Below are positions 50,120-59,648 of a stretch of DNA of 64,000 bases, piece by piece (positions within the stretch are counted from its first letter, which is position 1; each line of letters starts with the position of its first letter). The notes beneath the pieces were generated by a model, which was not told the origin of the DNA, did no database searches, and was given only the letters and a program-made list of their open reading frames with translations. The translations under genes and the position numbers were made by a program. Origin of the DNA: UBA3305 sp002373555 (GTDB lineage Bacteria; Bacillota; Clostridia; Lachnospirales; Lachnospiraceae); the NCBI GenBank assembly GCA_946612455.1, contig CAMOER010000005.1:41347-105346 (forward strand). Direction: 5' to 3'.

Positions 50120-50221
50120 TTCCCGCGAGGCGCATGACAGCCAGTATCCGATACAGCAGGCTCTCTGCCTGCAGAAATGATATCGGCCGTATCATCTGAA
50201 CTGAAAACCAACAGGAATGCG

Positions 50222-50255
50222 GGCCGACAGATCTTCCTGCCGGCCCGTCTTTTAT
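50222..50255 (+). terminator. Intra-operon terminator or attenuator hairpin
   Basis: CGGGCCG pairs with CGGCCCG around a 14-base loop, followed by TCTTTT, between livJ and livH. Partial termination here would make more binding protein than permease. Confidence 0.65.
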
Positions 50256-50282
50256 CAACAGTGATTTGAAGGCGGAGAAAAT

Positions 50283-51137
50283 ATGATTGGACAGATTATC
50301 ATTAACGGTTTGCTGAACGGCTTTGTGTACGCTCTCGTAGCCGTTGGTCTCAGCCTGACCTGGGGCGTGATGGACATCGTGAACTTTGCCCATGGCGAAT
50401 TTCTGCTCTGGGGCATGTACGGCGCGTTCTGGATCTGGGCGCTGATCGGGCTCGATCCGCTGCTTTCGCTCCCCATCATGGTCGTGCTCATCTTCATCCT
50501 CGGCGTGCTTGTCTATCTGATCGTGATCCGGAGAGTGCTGAACGCGCCCGGCCTGACGGCACTGCTGGCGACGTTCGGACTGAGCATGGTCCTCAAGAAC
50601 CTGACGCAGTTCTTCTGGACCGCGAACTACAGGAACGTGACCAATCCCCTGGTCAGCAACAAGAGCCTCAAGCTGCTCGGAATGTATATCCGGCAGGATT
50701 ATCTGGTGGCCGCCGCCGGCGCGCTGCTTCTGACGATCCTCGTGATGACATTCATGGATAAGACAAAGACCGGTGTCGCCATCAAGGCTACCTCCATGAA
50801 CAAGCAGGCAGCACAGCTGATGGGCATCGATACAAATAAGATTTACGCGATCACCTTCGGACTTTCCGGCGCATGTGTCGGCGCGGCTGCCGCGCTGATG
50901 GCGAGCTTCACGCCGATCTACCCCGAGGCATGTGCACTGTACAGTACGCTTGCGTTCGTGATCGTCGCCCTCGGCGGATTCGGAAACATCAAGGGCGCGC
51001 TCTTCGCAGGACTCATCATCGGTGTGGCCGAAGCGCTCGGCGGGTATCTTGTCGGAACATCCTATAAGTACATGATCGTCTTTATTATCTATCTGGTGGT
51101 CATCCAGATCAGGCCGAGGGGGTTGTTCGGATGGTAA
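50283..51137 (+). CDS. livH: Branched-chain amino acid-type ABC transporter permease LivH
   Basis: The 284-residue protein has eight helices. It opens IINGLLNGFVYALVAVGLSL, a LivH signature, and has GVMDIVNFAHGEFLLWGMYG and the EAA-like loop MNKQAAQLMGIDTNKIYAIT. GGAG precedes the ATG. The end overlaps livM by 7 bp. Confidence 0.93.
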   Translation: MIGQIIINGLLNGFVYALVAVGLSLTWGVMDIVNFAHGEFLLWGMYGAFWIWALIGLDPLLSLPIMVVLIFILGVLVYLIVIRRVLNAPGLTALLATFGLSMVLKNLTQFFWTANYRNVTNPLVSNKSLKLLGMYIRQDYLVAAAGALLLTILVMTFMDKTKTGVAIKATSMNKQAAQLMGIDTNKIYAITFGLSGACVGAAAALMASFTPIYPEACALYSTLAFVIVALGGFGNIKGALFAGLIIGVAEALGGYLVGTSYKYMIVFIIYLVVIQIRPRGLFGW

Positions 51138-52159
51138 ATATCATGAAAAAATACAGCCTGGCATTCGTGATGCTGGCGGCGTTCATCATCATCCCTCTTG
51201 CTGTGCGGACGACCGACGTCCATAACGTGATCATCTATATCCTGATCTACGCGATGGTCGGAGAAGCATGGAACCTGATCACGGGCTTCACGGGACAGAC
51301 GTCCTTCGGCCACGCTGCCTATTTCGGCATCGGCGCCTATACTTCGACAGTCATGCTGGAGTATTTCCATATCACGCCCTGGATCGGCATGCTGGCCGGC
51401 GGTCTGATCAGTGCAGCGCTGGCATTCATTATCAACTTCAAGATGTTCAAGCTGAAGGGACACTATTTCGCGATTGCGACGCTCTGCGTGGCGGAGATCC
51501 TGAAAACGATCTTCAGCAAATGGACGTGGGTCGGCGCCGGCGACGGCATCGCGCTGACACCTATCACCGCCCTGATCCCGGATGTCGGCAAAAGCGCTGT
51601 TGCAAAGCTGGCCTGGCTGAGCCTGGACGTCAGGAACCGTCTGCCGTTCTTGTATACAACGCTGGCCGTTTTCTGCGTGATCTTCATCATCTGTGCGGCG
51701 CTGGAGAATTCCAGAATCGGCTTTTACTGGAAGGCGATCCGGGAAAGCCATGAAGTCGCGGAGTCGATCGGCATCAATCCCAGAAACTATAAGCTTCTGG
51801 CCATGTGTCTGAGTGCGTTCTTTGCATCCGTCGGCGGCACGTTCTTTGCCCAGTTCTTCAAGTACATCGATGCAATCACCGTATTTCCGTTAAGCGTCTC
51901 CATGATCTTTGTTCTGGTCACGGTGCTCGGCGGCCTCGGAAATGTATACGGGCCGATCATCGGATCCGTGATCTACTATTCGCTGGATCTTCTGATGCGG
52001 AGACTGACCGGAAGCTCCGGTACGGGACTGGATCAGATCGTTTTCGGCGCGCTGATCGTCCTTGTTACATGCACTGAGCCCAGAGGCATCATGGGAATCG
52101 TGGACCGCATCCGTCTGAAGCTGGCGGCAGGAAAACGTGGAGGTGAGAGTCATGAGTGA
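51131..52159 (+). CDS. livM: Branched-chain amino acid-type ABC transporter permease LivM
   Basis: The 342-residue membrane protein has LivM blocks: WNLITGFTGQTSFGHAAYFG, FKLKGHYFAIATLCVAEIL and ESHEVAESIGINPRNYKLLA. It pairs with LivH in the membrane channel. The start overlaps livH by 7 bp (ATGGTAA), and its end overlaps livG by 8 bp. Confidence 0.93.
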   Translation: MVNIMKKYSLAFVMLAAFIIIPLAVRTTDVHNVIIYILIYAMVGEAWNLITGFTGQTSFGHAAYFGIGAYTSTVMLEYFHITPWIGMLAGGLISAALAFIINFKMFKLKGHYFAIATLCVAEILKTIFSKWTWVGAGDGIALTPITALIPDVGKSAVAKLAWLSLDVRNRLPFLYTTLAVFCVIFIICAALENSRIGFYWKAIRESHEVAESIGINPRNYKLLAMCLSAFFASVGGTFFAQFFKYIDAITVFPLSVSMIFVLVTVLGGLGNVYGPIIGSVIYYSLDLLMRRLTGSSGTGLDQIVFGALIVLVTCTEPRGIMGIVDRIRLKLAAGKRGGESHE

Positions 52160-52886
52160 GCTTCTGCGGATCGAAAATATCACAAAGAAATTCGGAAGCC
52201 TGGTGGCGAACGAAGATGTCAGCTTTACGATCGATGAGCACGAGATCGTCAGCCTGATCGGACCGAACGGTGCGGGCAAGACGACGCTGTTCAACTCGAT
52301 CGCGGGATATTATCCGCCCACCTCCGGCAAGGTGTTCTTCCACGGGAAGGACATCACCGGGAAACCGGCGTATGAGATCTGCCGTCTCGGCATTACCAGG
52401 ACCTTCCAGGTGGTCAAGACGTTAAAGGAAATGACGGTCGAGGAAAATATCATGACCGGCGCATTTCTCCATACCGGCAGCCGGAAGCAGGCGCAGGTCA
52501 TGGCGGGAGAGATCATGGAAATGACCGGGCTGTCCGACAAGAAGAATATTCTCGGCGGCAGCCTGACCATTATCGATAAAAAGCGCGTGGAGATCGCCAG
52601 AGCCCTGGCAACGAAGCCGGAGCTTCTGATGCTGGACGAATGCATGGCCGGCCTGAACCAGACGGAGATCAAGGATGTCATGAATCTGTGCCTGGATCTT
52701 CGGAAGAACGGACTCACGCTGCTGATCGTGGAACATATCATGGAAGCGATCATGCCCATCTCCGACAGGATCGTCGTGCTGAATGTGGGCAGAAAGATCG
52801 CGGAAGGCATTCCTTCGGATGTTGTAAACAACGAGGAAGTCATCAAGGCATATTTGGGGGACAGGTATCATGCTGAAGGCAACTGA
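52152..52886 (+). CDS. livG: ABC transporter ATP-binding protein LivG
   Basis: The 244-residue ATPase has Walker A GPNGAGKTTLFNSIAGYYPP, the LivG-type TRTFQVVKTLKEMTVEENIM, a changed signature motif (LGGSLTIIDKKRVEIARAL, where LSGG is expected) and Walker B ELLMLDECMAG. The signature LGGS deviates from LSGGQ and deserves note. The ATG at 52152 follows GGAGG; a GTG at 52137 is too early. It overlaps livM and livF. Confidence 0.92.
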   Translation: MSELLRIENITKKFGSLVANEDVSFTIDEHEIVSLIGPNGAGKTTLFNSIAGYYPPTSGKVFFHGKDITGKPAYEICRLGITRTFQVVKTLKEMTVEENIMTGAFLHTGSRKQAQVMAGEIMEMTGLSDKKNILGGSLTIIDKKRVEIARALATKPELLMLDECMAGLNQTEIKDVMNLCLDLRKNGLTLLIVEHIMEAIMPISDRIVVLNVGRKIAEGIPSDVVNNEEVIKAYLGDRYHAEGN

Positions 52887-53574
52887 TTTAAGACTGGGGT
52901 ATGACGGCGTGCCTGTGATCTTCGATGTGTCGCTGGAGATCCATGAGGGCGAGGTCGTCTCGATCGTAGGCAGCAACGGCGCCGGAAAATCCACGATCCT
53001 GCGCGGACTGTCCGGACTGATCCGCCCGATGGGCGGAAAGATCGAATTCATGGGACAGGATATCACGAAGGTACCGGCCCATAAGCTTGTGGAAATGGGC
53101 ATCGCGCATGTACCCGAAGGCAGGCAGCTTTTCGGCAAGCTGAGCGTACGCGAGAATCTGATGATGGGCGCGTATACCTTAAAGAATGAAGCTGATAAGA
53201 AGGATGCGCTGGAGTCGGTCTATCATCTCTTCCCCAGACTGAAGGAGAGAGAAGGCCAGGCGGCGGAGACGTTCAGCGGCGGTGAACAGCAGATGCTGGC
53301 GATCGCCAGAGGGCTGATGTCAAAGCCGAAGCTTCTGATGATCGATGAAATGTCGCTCGGTCTGGCCCCCGTGCTGGTCGAAAAGGTCATGGCGTCTTTA
53401 AAGGAGATCCGGGCCACGGGCATCACGGTGCTGATCGTCGAGCAGAAGGTCAAGGAGGCGCTGGAACTGGCGGACAGAGGATATGTTCTGGCGACGGGAC
53501 GGATCCTGACGAGCGGAACGAGCGCGGAGCTGCTGGAGTCGGATATCGTGAAGAAAGCCTACCTGGGAATGTAG
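52870..53574 (+). CDS. livF: ABC transporter ATP-binding protein LivF
   Basis: The 234-residue ATPase has Walker A SNGAGKSTILRGLSGL, HVPEGRQLFGKLSVRENLMM (LivF type), signature FSGGEQQMLAIARGLM and Walker B LLMIDEMSLGLAP. Its signature motif is intact, in contrast to LivG. It overlaps livG by 17 bp and is the last gene of the operon. Confidence 0.93.
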   Translation: MLKATDLRLGYDGVPVIFDVSLEIHEGEVVSIVGSNGAGKSTILRGLSGLIRPMGGKIEFMGQDITKVPAHKLVEMGIAHVPEGRQLFGKLSVRENLMMGAYTLKNEADKKDALESVYHLFPRLKEREGQAAETFSGGEQQMLAIARGLMSKPKLLMIDEMSLGLAPVLVEKVMASLKEIRATGITVLIVEQKVKEALELADRGYVLATGRILTSGTSAELLESDIVKKAYLGM

Positions 53575-53598
53575 GGGAAAATATTTTTATGACAGCAG

Positions 53599-53629
53599 GA
53601 TCACCGGTCAATGCCGGTGATCTTTTTTT
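53599..53629 (+). terminator. Terminator of the liv operon
   Basis: GATCACCGG pairs with CCGGTGATC around TCAATG, followed by seven Ts. Confidence 0.88.
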
Positions 53630-53721
53630 CATCGACCGGGTTCTTTACTAATTCTGCCTGGAATGTTAATATAAACAGAACATGAACATATTTCCGGATG
53701 AACATTTATCAGGGTGAACGG

Positions 53722-56133
53722 ATGAACAATAACGGAATAACCACAAAAAGAAGCAGCCGCGCCTTCGGCGGCAGGAGTATTTTCCCGCGCATTTTTGCGG
53801 GCCTGATTGCGCTTTTCCTTGTGTTGATCATCGTTATGACCTTCTGGATGAACCGGATGTACGGTCTGAACCAGCGAAGGGAAACGATGCGGATCCGCAT
53901 CGACAGACTCGCTGCCGCCGACAGGACGCTCTCGCTGGTCATGGATTCTCTTGCCGACAATATGACGCAGCTGCACTGGAACTACGATATCATGGATTAT
54001 ACACTGCGCCCCAACCAGGCGGATCAGTCCCAGTATTACACCATGACAAGGCAGCTTCGGAACCTGTCGGCAGGCAGAGACCTGGTAAAAAAGACAGCCT
54101 ACTATTCCGACTACTCAAAAAGAATACTCCACAGCGAGAATGACAGGATCTATTCCCTTGAGGATTATCAGGATCATTTTCTGTTCGGGGATGCGCGGAC
54201 GGAACGAAACGGCTTTACAGAGATCAATTCCAATCCATCCAGATGCACGGTTTCCTATCTCTGCGTCAGGGACGGAAGAATGTTCATTGTCCAGGATCTT
54301 GTGATGGGAATCTATCTGGCCAGCATTTCCTGCGAGCTGGATATCAAATCGCTTTCCCGGATCATTTCCGATGAAGACGCCGAGTCCTGGAATACGATCT
54401 TCCCCTACGGAAAGAACAATGAGCAGCTGTTTCAGACCGTCCTTTCCTATCAGCCGGTGCCGCAGACGCCATCGGATCTGATGGAGACAGAGATCATTAC
54501 ACAGGAAAACATGGCAGCGGCTGATCCCGCGCGCGTCCGGTTTTACAAATATGTTTCGGAAACGCTGCCGGTCACCTATCTGATGCCGGTCAATCCGGAA
54601 GAATGGAATATTTCCGCTGCGCAAATGCTGAAAGCATGGTTCCCCGTGCTGATCGCGCTGTTCGCTGTCAGCATTGTCATTACTCTGTATGTCGTACAGT
54701 CGCTGTATCAGCCGATCAACCGTCTGCTGGAGCTGACCGTCGACAGGCAGGGAATGCTCCCGGAGACGGGAATGGAAGCGAGAAACGAGATCGACCGGCT
54801 GGAACAGATCTATTCCGAGGCGATGGATGATCAGCGAAAGATGAGCAGTGTCATGGAAGCGGTCTCGTCGGAGATCTTTGAGAACCTTCTGAAAAAACTG
54901 GTCACCGGGTATCCGTATACGGCGCAGCAGCTTGCGGAGACGCTGAAATCGCTCGGGAATCCGGTATCAGTCGAGGGAAGATTCATGATCGGGGCATGTG
55001 AGGTGTACAGTTCCGGAGATCATGTAGCCAGTGAAAGCGAAAAGATGCTGTACATCCCGTCCCTGGCTAATCTGGTGCGTGATTACAGATCTGAAAAAAG
55101 CGAGGTCTTTCCTGTCGCGTGTGATTCCGAAAGATTATGTGTTCTGATGTCATTCCCGGTAGATACTTCCGCAGTCGCGATCAAGAAAGAGTTTATTGAA
55201 CTGCAGGCCTTCATCACCAGAAATATCGAGATGCTTCCGTATGAGATCTACACGGAGAGCGGACAGATCGTAAGCTCCCTTCTGGAGGCGGGAAACAGTT
55301 ATAAGGAAGCGCTGGAAATCATTGAGTATCATAGAGGAAACCGGACGGAAGAAGCGGAAGCACAGGAAGAACCGGCAGTTCCGGCAGCGAAAATGCAGGA
55401 TCTCGGAGATACTGCAGATGCACAAGAGGATCCGTCCGAGAATCTTGCGGAAGGAAAACTGGAACTGGATGTTTTCTGGGCCAGACGCCGTGTGGACGAG
55501 ATCATATCGCTGATCACATCCGGTGAAAACGCGGCAGCCAAGCTGAAGATCGATGAAATGCTGGGAAGGCTCAAGGCCTTCCGGACAGACATAAAAGAAC
55601 TGCGGTACGGTTATCTGCAGCTGTGGAACATCTTTATGGAACGGATCGTGGCCTATCCCCTGACAGAGGATGAGCAGACCGGACTGGATGAAAATATGTT
55701 CCGGCAGGATATCCTGAAGATCGAAGATCCGGAAACGATGACGATCTATATGGAAAACCGGTGCATGCTTTTTACCAGGCTGATCCGTGAGTATCAGAAA
55801 AAGGGAAAATATAAATACGTGGATATTGCGAAGGGCTATATCGCGGAGCATTATGCGGACAGCGATCTTTCCCTTTCGGTCGTGGCCGAGAAGATCGGCA
55901 TCAGCTCTTCCTACCTGAGTGAACAGTTCAATGAGGTGGGCGGAGAGAAGTTCTCTTCCTATCTGGCGGGCTACAGAACAGAGGTGGCGAAGCAGAAGCT
56001 CATGACGACCGGTCTTACGATCAGGGAGATCGGTGAACAATGCGGGTTCAATTCACCGCAGAATTTCAACCGCGTATTCAAGAAAAATACGGGCGTTACA
56101 CCCGCGGGATACCGGGATTCAAAGAAAAGTTAA
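53722..56133 (+). CDS. Membrane-anchored AraC-family regulator (YesN-like)
   Basis: The 803-residue protein has a membrane helix near residues 18-38 (FAGLIALFLVLIIVMTFWMN), an outer domain of about 265 residues, a second helix near 306-328 (WFPVLIALFAVSIVITLYVV), a cytosolic linker with an acidic insert (EEAEAQEEPAVPAAKMQDLG), and a C-terminal AraC double HTH (LSLSVVAEKIGISSSYLSEQ, then TGLTIREIGEQCGFNSPQNF). It would sense an outside signal and act directly on DNA. ATG at 53722 follows AGGGTG; ATG at 53698 is an alternative. It lies upstream of the TRAP genes and probably controls them. Confidence 0.88.
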   Translation: MNNNGITTKRSSRAFGGRSIFPRIFAGLIALFLVLIIVMTFWMNRMYGLNQRRETMRIRIDRLAAADRTLSLVMDSLADNMTQLHWNYDIMDYTLRPNQADQSQYYTMTRQLRNLSAGRDLVKKTAYYSDYSKRILHSENDRIYSLEDYQDHFLFGDARTERNGFTEINSNPSRCTVSYLCVRDGRMFIVQDLVMGIYLASISCELDIKSLSRIISDEDAESWNTIFPYGKNNEQLFQTVLSYQPVPQTPSDLMETEIITQENMAAADPARVRFYKYVSETLPVTYLMPVNPEEWNISAAQMLKAWFPVLIALFAVSIVITLYVVQSLYQPINRLLELTVDRQGMLPETGMEARNEIDRLEQIYSEAMDDQRKMSSVMEAVSSEIFENLLKKLVTGYPYTAQQLAETLKSLGNPVSVEGRFMIGACEVYSSGDHVASESEKMLYIPSLANLVRDYRSEKSEVFPVACDSERLCVLMSFPVDTSAVAIKKEFIELQAFITRNIEMLPYEIYTESGQIVSSLLEAGNSYKEALEIIEYHRGNRTEEAEAQEEPAVPAAKMQDLGDTADAQEDPSENLAEGKLELDVFWARRRVDEIISLITSGENAAAKLKIDEMLGRLKAFRTDIKELRYGYLQLWNIFMERIVAYPLTEDEQTGLDENMFRQDILKIEDPETMTIYMENRCMLFTRLIREYQKKGKYKYVDIAKGYIAEHYADSDLSLSVVAEKIGISSSYLSEQFNEVGGEKFSSYLAGYRTEVAKQKLMTTGLTIREIGEQCGFNSPQNFNRVFKKNTGVTPAGYRDSKKS

Positions 56134-56177
56134 CGGTTCTCCACAGAAAAGCATTAACATTTTTACACGGAATGAAC

Positions 56178-56203
56178 AAAAAGCCGGTTTATCCGGTTTT
56201 TTG
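56178..56203 (+). terminator. Terminator after the AraC-family gene
   Basis: AAAAAGCCGG and CCGGTTTTTT form a stem around TTTAT with a T-tract. The next 140 bp should hold the TRAP promoter, but no clear boxes were identified. Confidence 0.7.
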
Positions 56204-56343
56204 TTTTTGCTCTGAAAACCTTTTTCTATACAAACCGTGCAAAATCACCTAAAGTGCTGACATAGACAAACGGACCGATTTCCTTGTCGGCCGGCCCCGG
56301 ACAGAGATCCCGGGATAACTAAAGGAGAGGAGGAAATTCCAGA

Positions 56344-56826
56344 ATGAATTTTTGGAAGAAACTGGATGAAAACTTTGAAGAGTATATCCTGATGGTCTTC
56401 CTGGTCGTCATGGCTTGCGTCATGATGTGGCAGGTCATCATGCGGTATTTCTTCCACGCATCGATGCCCTGGCCGGAGGAGTTCTGCCGGTTCATGTTCG
56501 TCTTCTCAGGATTCCTGTCCATGGGATACTGTGTCAGAAAGGACAGAATGCTGAAGGTCGATATCCTGCTCGGATTCTTCCCTGAGTGGCTGAAGAAGGC
56601 AGTGGATATCATTGCAAGATTCGTAACTTTATTCTTCTTCGCTTATCTGTGCTACTGGGGATTCAAGACCGCTCAGAATCAGGTACAGCTCGGCATGAAG
56701 AGCGCGGCCATGGAGTGGCCGATGTGGATCATCTACGGATCCGTATTCGTCGGCGCGCTGATCGGAACGCTCAGACAGATCCAGGATCTGTTCAGATATT
56801 TTACGAAGAAGGAGGATAAAAAATAA
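56344..56826 (+). CDS. dctQ: TRAP transporter small permease (DctQ type)
   Basis: The 160-residue protein has four helices and the DctQ block VIMRYFFHASMPWPEEFCRF (W-x-E-E). MEWPMWIIYGSVFVGALIGT fits the fourth helix. It pairs with the large permease. GGAGG is upstream of the ATG; the stop overlaps the next start by one base. Confidence 0.93.
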   Translation: MNFWKKLDENFEEYILMVFLVVMACVMMWQVIMRYFFHASMPWPEEFCRFMFVFSGFLSMGYCVRKDRMLKVDILLGFFPEWLKKAVDIIARFVTLFFFAYLCYWGFKTAQNQVQLGMKSAAMEWPMWIIYGSVFVGALIGTLRQIQDLFRYFTKKEDKK

Positions 56827-58121
56827 TGTTAGGACTTGTTTTTGCGATCTTCCTTATTGCCATGGTGCTTGCACTTCCCATGGGCGTTGCCATGGGCGTT
56901 GCGACGATTGTCCCGCAGATGATCGACAAGACATTCGCCGGCAACATGGGTTACATCATCCAGGCGATGGTCGGCGGCCTGAATACCACCCCGATCCTTG
57001 CCATCCCGCTGTTCATGCTCTCCGGTGCGCTGATGACCCGCGGCGGCATTTCCAAAAAGCTGTTTGACGTTTTCGCTTACATCGCCGGCAAGAAGACGGC
57101 CGGTCTTCCCTGCGCAGTTGTTATCACCTGCCTGTTCTACGGCGCGATTTCCGGTTCCGGCCCCGCTACAGCAGCTGCTGTCGGCGCCATGACCATCCCG
57201 CTTCTTGTGGAACTCGGCTATGACAAGGTCTTCGCTGCCGCGATCGTTGCGACTGCCGGCGGCCTGGGCGTTATCATTCCTCCCAGCATTCCTTTCATTA
57301 TGTACGGTCTGTTCACCAACACCTCTGTCGGTGAGATGTTCACAGCCGGTATCCTTCCCGGATGCCTGATCGCTCTGGCCATCATGATCTGGTGCTTCAT
57401 CTACTGCAAGAGATCCGGTGAAGATAAGGAAAAGGTTGCTGCGAACTATGCAAAGCTGAAAGAAAGAGGTTTCTTCGGCGTCATCAAGGACGGTTTCTGG
57501 GCCCTGCTGACACCTGTCATCATCCTCGGCGGAATCTACGGCGGATTTGTTACACCTACCGAAGCTGCCTGCGTATCCGTGTTCTATGCACTGCTCGTCT
57601 GCGTATTTATCTACAGGACGATCAAGCTGCGCGATATTCCCAAGCTGCTCTCTGATGCGATCGGCTCCTATGCGCCGCTGCTTCTCTGCATCGCGCTGGC
57701 ACAGGGCTTCTCCCGTATCCTGATCCTGCTGAAGGCTTCCACGGCAGTTACGGAACTGCTGAATTCCACTGTTCATTCCGGAACAGGACTTATGGTCGTC
57801 ATGATCATCTTCCTGCTGATCCTCGGCATGTTCATGGACTGCGGCCCTGCCGTCATGATCCTGGCTCCGCTGATCATCGATACAGCGAAGGGCTTCGGCA
57901 TCGATCCCGTACATCTCGGTATCGTTATGGTCACCGCGCTTGCGACCGGTTTCGTTACCCCGCCTTTCGGCATGAACCTGTTCGTTACCGCACCGCTCAT
58001 CAAGGTGCCGGTCGCGGAACTGGGTAAGAAGGCCATTCCGTTTATTATCGCATTCATTATCGCGCTGTTCATCATCGCATTCGTACCGGCGATCAGCCTG
58101 GTGCTGCTGGGACGCGCATAA
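56826..58121 (+). CDS. dctM: TRAP transporter large permease (DctM type)
   Basis: The 431-residue, 12-helix protein matches DctM: IPLFMLSGALMTRGGISKKL, ITCLFYGAISGSGPATAAAV (Na site region), GLGVIIPPSIPFIMYGLFTN, FVTPTEAACVSVFYAL and FVTPPFGMNLFVTAPL. It uses a sodium gradient to import the ligand delivered by the binding protein. It starts in a TAATG overlap with dctQ. Confidence 0.94.
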   Translation: MLGLVFAIFLIAMVLALPMGVAMGVATIVPQMIDKTFAGNMGYIIQAMVGGLNTTPILAIPLFMLSGALMTRGGISKKLFDVFAYIAGKKTAGLPCAVVITCLFYGAISGSGPATAAAVGAMTIPLLVELGYDKVFAAAIVATAGGLGVIIPPSIPFIMYGLFTNTSVGEMFTAGILPGCLIALAIMIWCFIYCKRSGEDKEKVAANYAKLKERGFFGVIKDGFWALLTPVIILGGIYGGFVTPTEAACVSVFYALLVCVFIYRTIKLRDIPKLLSDAIGSYAPLLLCIALAQGFSRILILLKASTAVTELLNSTVHSGTGLMVVMIIFLLILGMFMDCGPAVMILAPLIIDTAKGFGIDPVHLGIVMVTALATGFVTPPFGMNLFVTAPLIKVPVAELGKKAIPFIIAFIIALFIIAFVPAISLVLLGRA

Positions 58122-58231
58122 ACACGAAAACTGCCCGTGCGGCTGTGATAGTATTGCGGCCGCATGGGAACATATCACGATGGTTCCGGCAATTCTGCCT
58201 GAATACATAAATACATTAGGAGGAAACCTAA

Positions 58232-59452
58232 ATGAAGAAAATGAACAAAGTTCTGGCTCTGATGCTGGCGCTTGCTCTGGCTGCTTCCATGGCTGCATGC
58301 GGAAGCTCCAGCGCACCTGCTGAGACCACTGCTGCTGCTGAGACCGAGGCCGCTGCTGCCGAGACTGAAGCCGCTGCTGCCGAGACTGAAGCTGCTGCTG
58401 AGACTGAAGCTGCTGCTGAAGGCGAGACCGAAGCTGCTGCTGAAGAAGCTGCTCCCGCCGGCGAACTGAGCCGTGATGACCTCAAGGCACTTGCTTCCGA
58501 GGGCATGGAGACCACCATCGAAGCTGATCCTGTAACCTTTACGCTTGCCTGCTCCGGAACCATCACCGGCACCGTTCTTGGCGATGCTGTTGAGGATGCG
58601 ATCGCTGCTCTGTCCGAGTGGACCGGCGGAAACATGGTCGTAGATTTCCATCAGGGCGGAGAGCTCGGCGGAGACCTTGAGCTGATCGAGTCTGTTGCAA
58701 ACGGAACGGTTTCCATGATGCAGGCTGCTCCTACCTCTCAGGTTACACTGGTACCCGAACTGAACGTTCTGGATATCGGCGGACTGTATAAGGATGTTGA
58801 CGGTGCGAACACTGTTCTGAAAGATATGTATGACAAGTTCGCAGCTGCTTACGATGCAAAGGGTATCCATCTTGGTGCCATGTATGCAACCGATTTCCGT
58901 ATCCTGACCACCAACAAGCCCATCGAGACTCCCGATGACCTGAAGGGCCTGAACATCCGTACCCAGGAAAACAAGTATCATCAGACCTTCTGGAAAGCGC
59001 TCGGCGCGAACCCCACTCCCCTTGCATTCGGCGAACTGTATCTTGCTCTGCAGAACGGAACTGTTGATGCACAGGAGAATCCGCCCGCTTCCATCTATGG
59101 CGTAAAGCTGTATGAGGTTCAGAACACCATCACCGAGACCAACCACATTCCTTTCATCAATACCTATCTGATGAACGGCGCTCTGTACAACAATCTTTCC
59201 GACAATCAGAAGAAGGCGATTGATCAGTTCTTCCTGTACATGGAGAGATATCAGCTGGCCGGCAGCGCACAGGATGATGCCAGAATGCTGAAAGAGTTCG
59301 AAGAGTACGGCTGCACCGTATCCCCTGTAACGGATGAGGTTTATGCACAGTTTGCCGTAGCAGCGGACGCTGTTATCGAGCAGATGAAGGCTGACGGCAC
59401 TGTCGATCCCGCTTTCATCGACGAGTATGTAAACGCTGCACGCGGACAGTAA
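58232..59452 (+). CDS. dctP: TRAP transporter substrate-binding lipoprotein (DctP type)
   Basis: The 406-residue protein has a lipoprotein signal ending at MAACGSSSAPAE, then about 50 residues of repeated Ala-Ala-Glu-Thr-Glu units. The DctP domain follows: HQGGELGGDLELIESVANGT, NKPIETPDDLKGLNIRTQEN (with the Arg that binds the ligand carboxylate) and ALQNGTVDAQENPPASIYGV. The ligand is thus probably a carboxylate. AGGAGG precedes the ATG. A weak hairpin lies in the 110-bp gap after dctM. The linker DNA is itself repetitive (18-21 bp units). Confidence 0.92.
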   Translation: MKKMNKVLALMLALALAASMAACGSSSAPAETTAAAETEAAAAETEAAAAETEAAAETEAAAEGETEAAAEEAAPAGELSRDDLKALASEGMETTIEADPVTFTLACSGTITGTVLGDAVEDAIAALSEWTGGNMVVDFHQGGELGGDLELIESVANGTVSMMQAAPTSQVTLVPELNVLDIGGLYKDVDGANTVLKDMYDKFAAAYDAKGIHLGAMYATDFRILTTNKPIETPDDLKGLNIRTQENKYHQTFWKALGANPTPLAFGELYLALQNGTVDAQENPPASIYGVKLYEVQNTITETNHIPFINTYLMNGALYNNLSDNQKKAIDQFFLYMERYQLAGSAQDDARMLKEFEEYGCTVSPVTDEVYAQFAVAADAVIEQMKADGTVDPAFIDEYVNAARGQ

Positions 59453-59492
59453 TCAAAATCGAATCATTATCGTAACCAACCGATAAAACGGA

Positions 59493-59523
59493 GGGCTGCT
59501 GCAAGATTGCAGCAGCCCTTTTT
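59493..59523 (+). terminator. Terminator of the TRAP operon
   Basis: GGGCTGCTGCA-AGAT-TGCAGCAGCCC is a perfect 11-bp stem, followed by five Ts. Confidence 0.9.
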
Positions 59524-59545
59524 CACAGGATGATAAGAAACTTCG

Positions 59546-59574
59546 TTGTGAAAAAGTGACAAAGAAGCTAAAAT
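59546..59574 (+). promoter_or_regulatory. Putative promoter of the esterase operon
   Basis: TTGTGA (59546-59551), a 17-base spacer and TAAAAT (59569-59574) lie 75 bp before the first esterase. A run of eight Gs (59632-59639) sits in the Shine-Dalgarno position. Confidence 0.6.
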
Positions 59575-59648
59575 TAATACACAGACGAGGTGCCGGGACA
59601 CGGGGAGCGACCGGATCGTCCCGGTCATACAGGGGGGGGAAGAAATAC

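Noticed and set aside
56829..58316. 495-codon minus-strand frame
   Set aside because: It is antisense to dctM and dctP; those have strong family motifs and ribosome sites.
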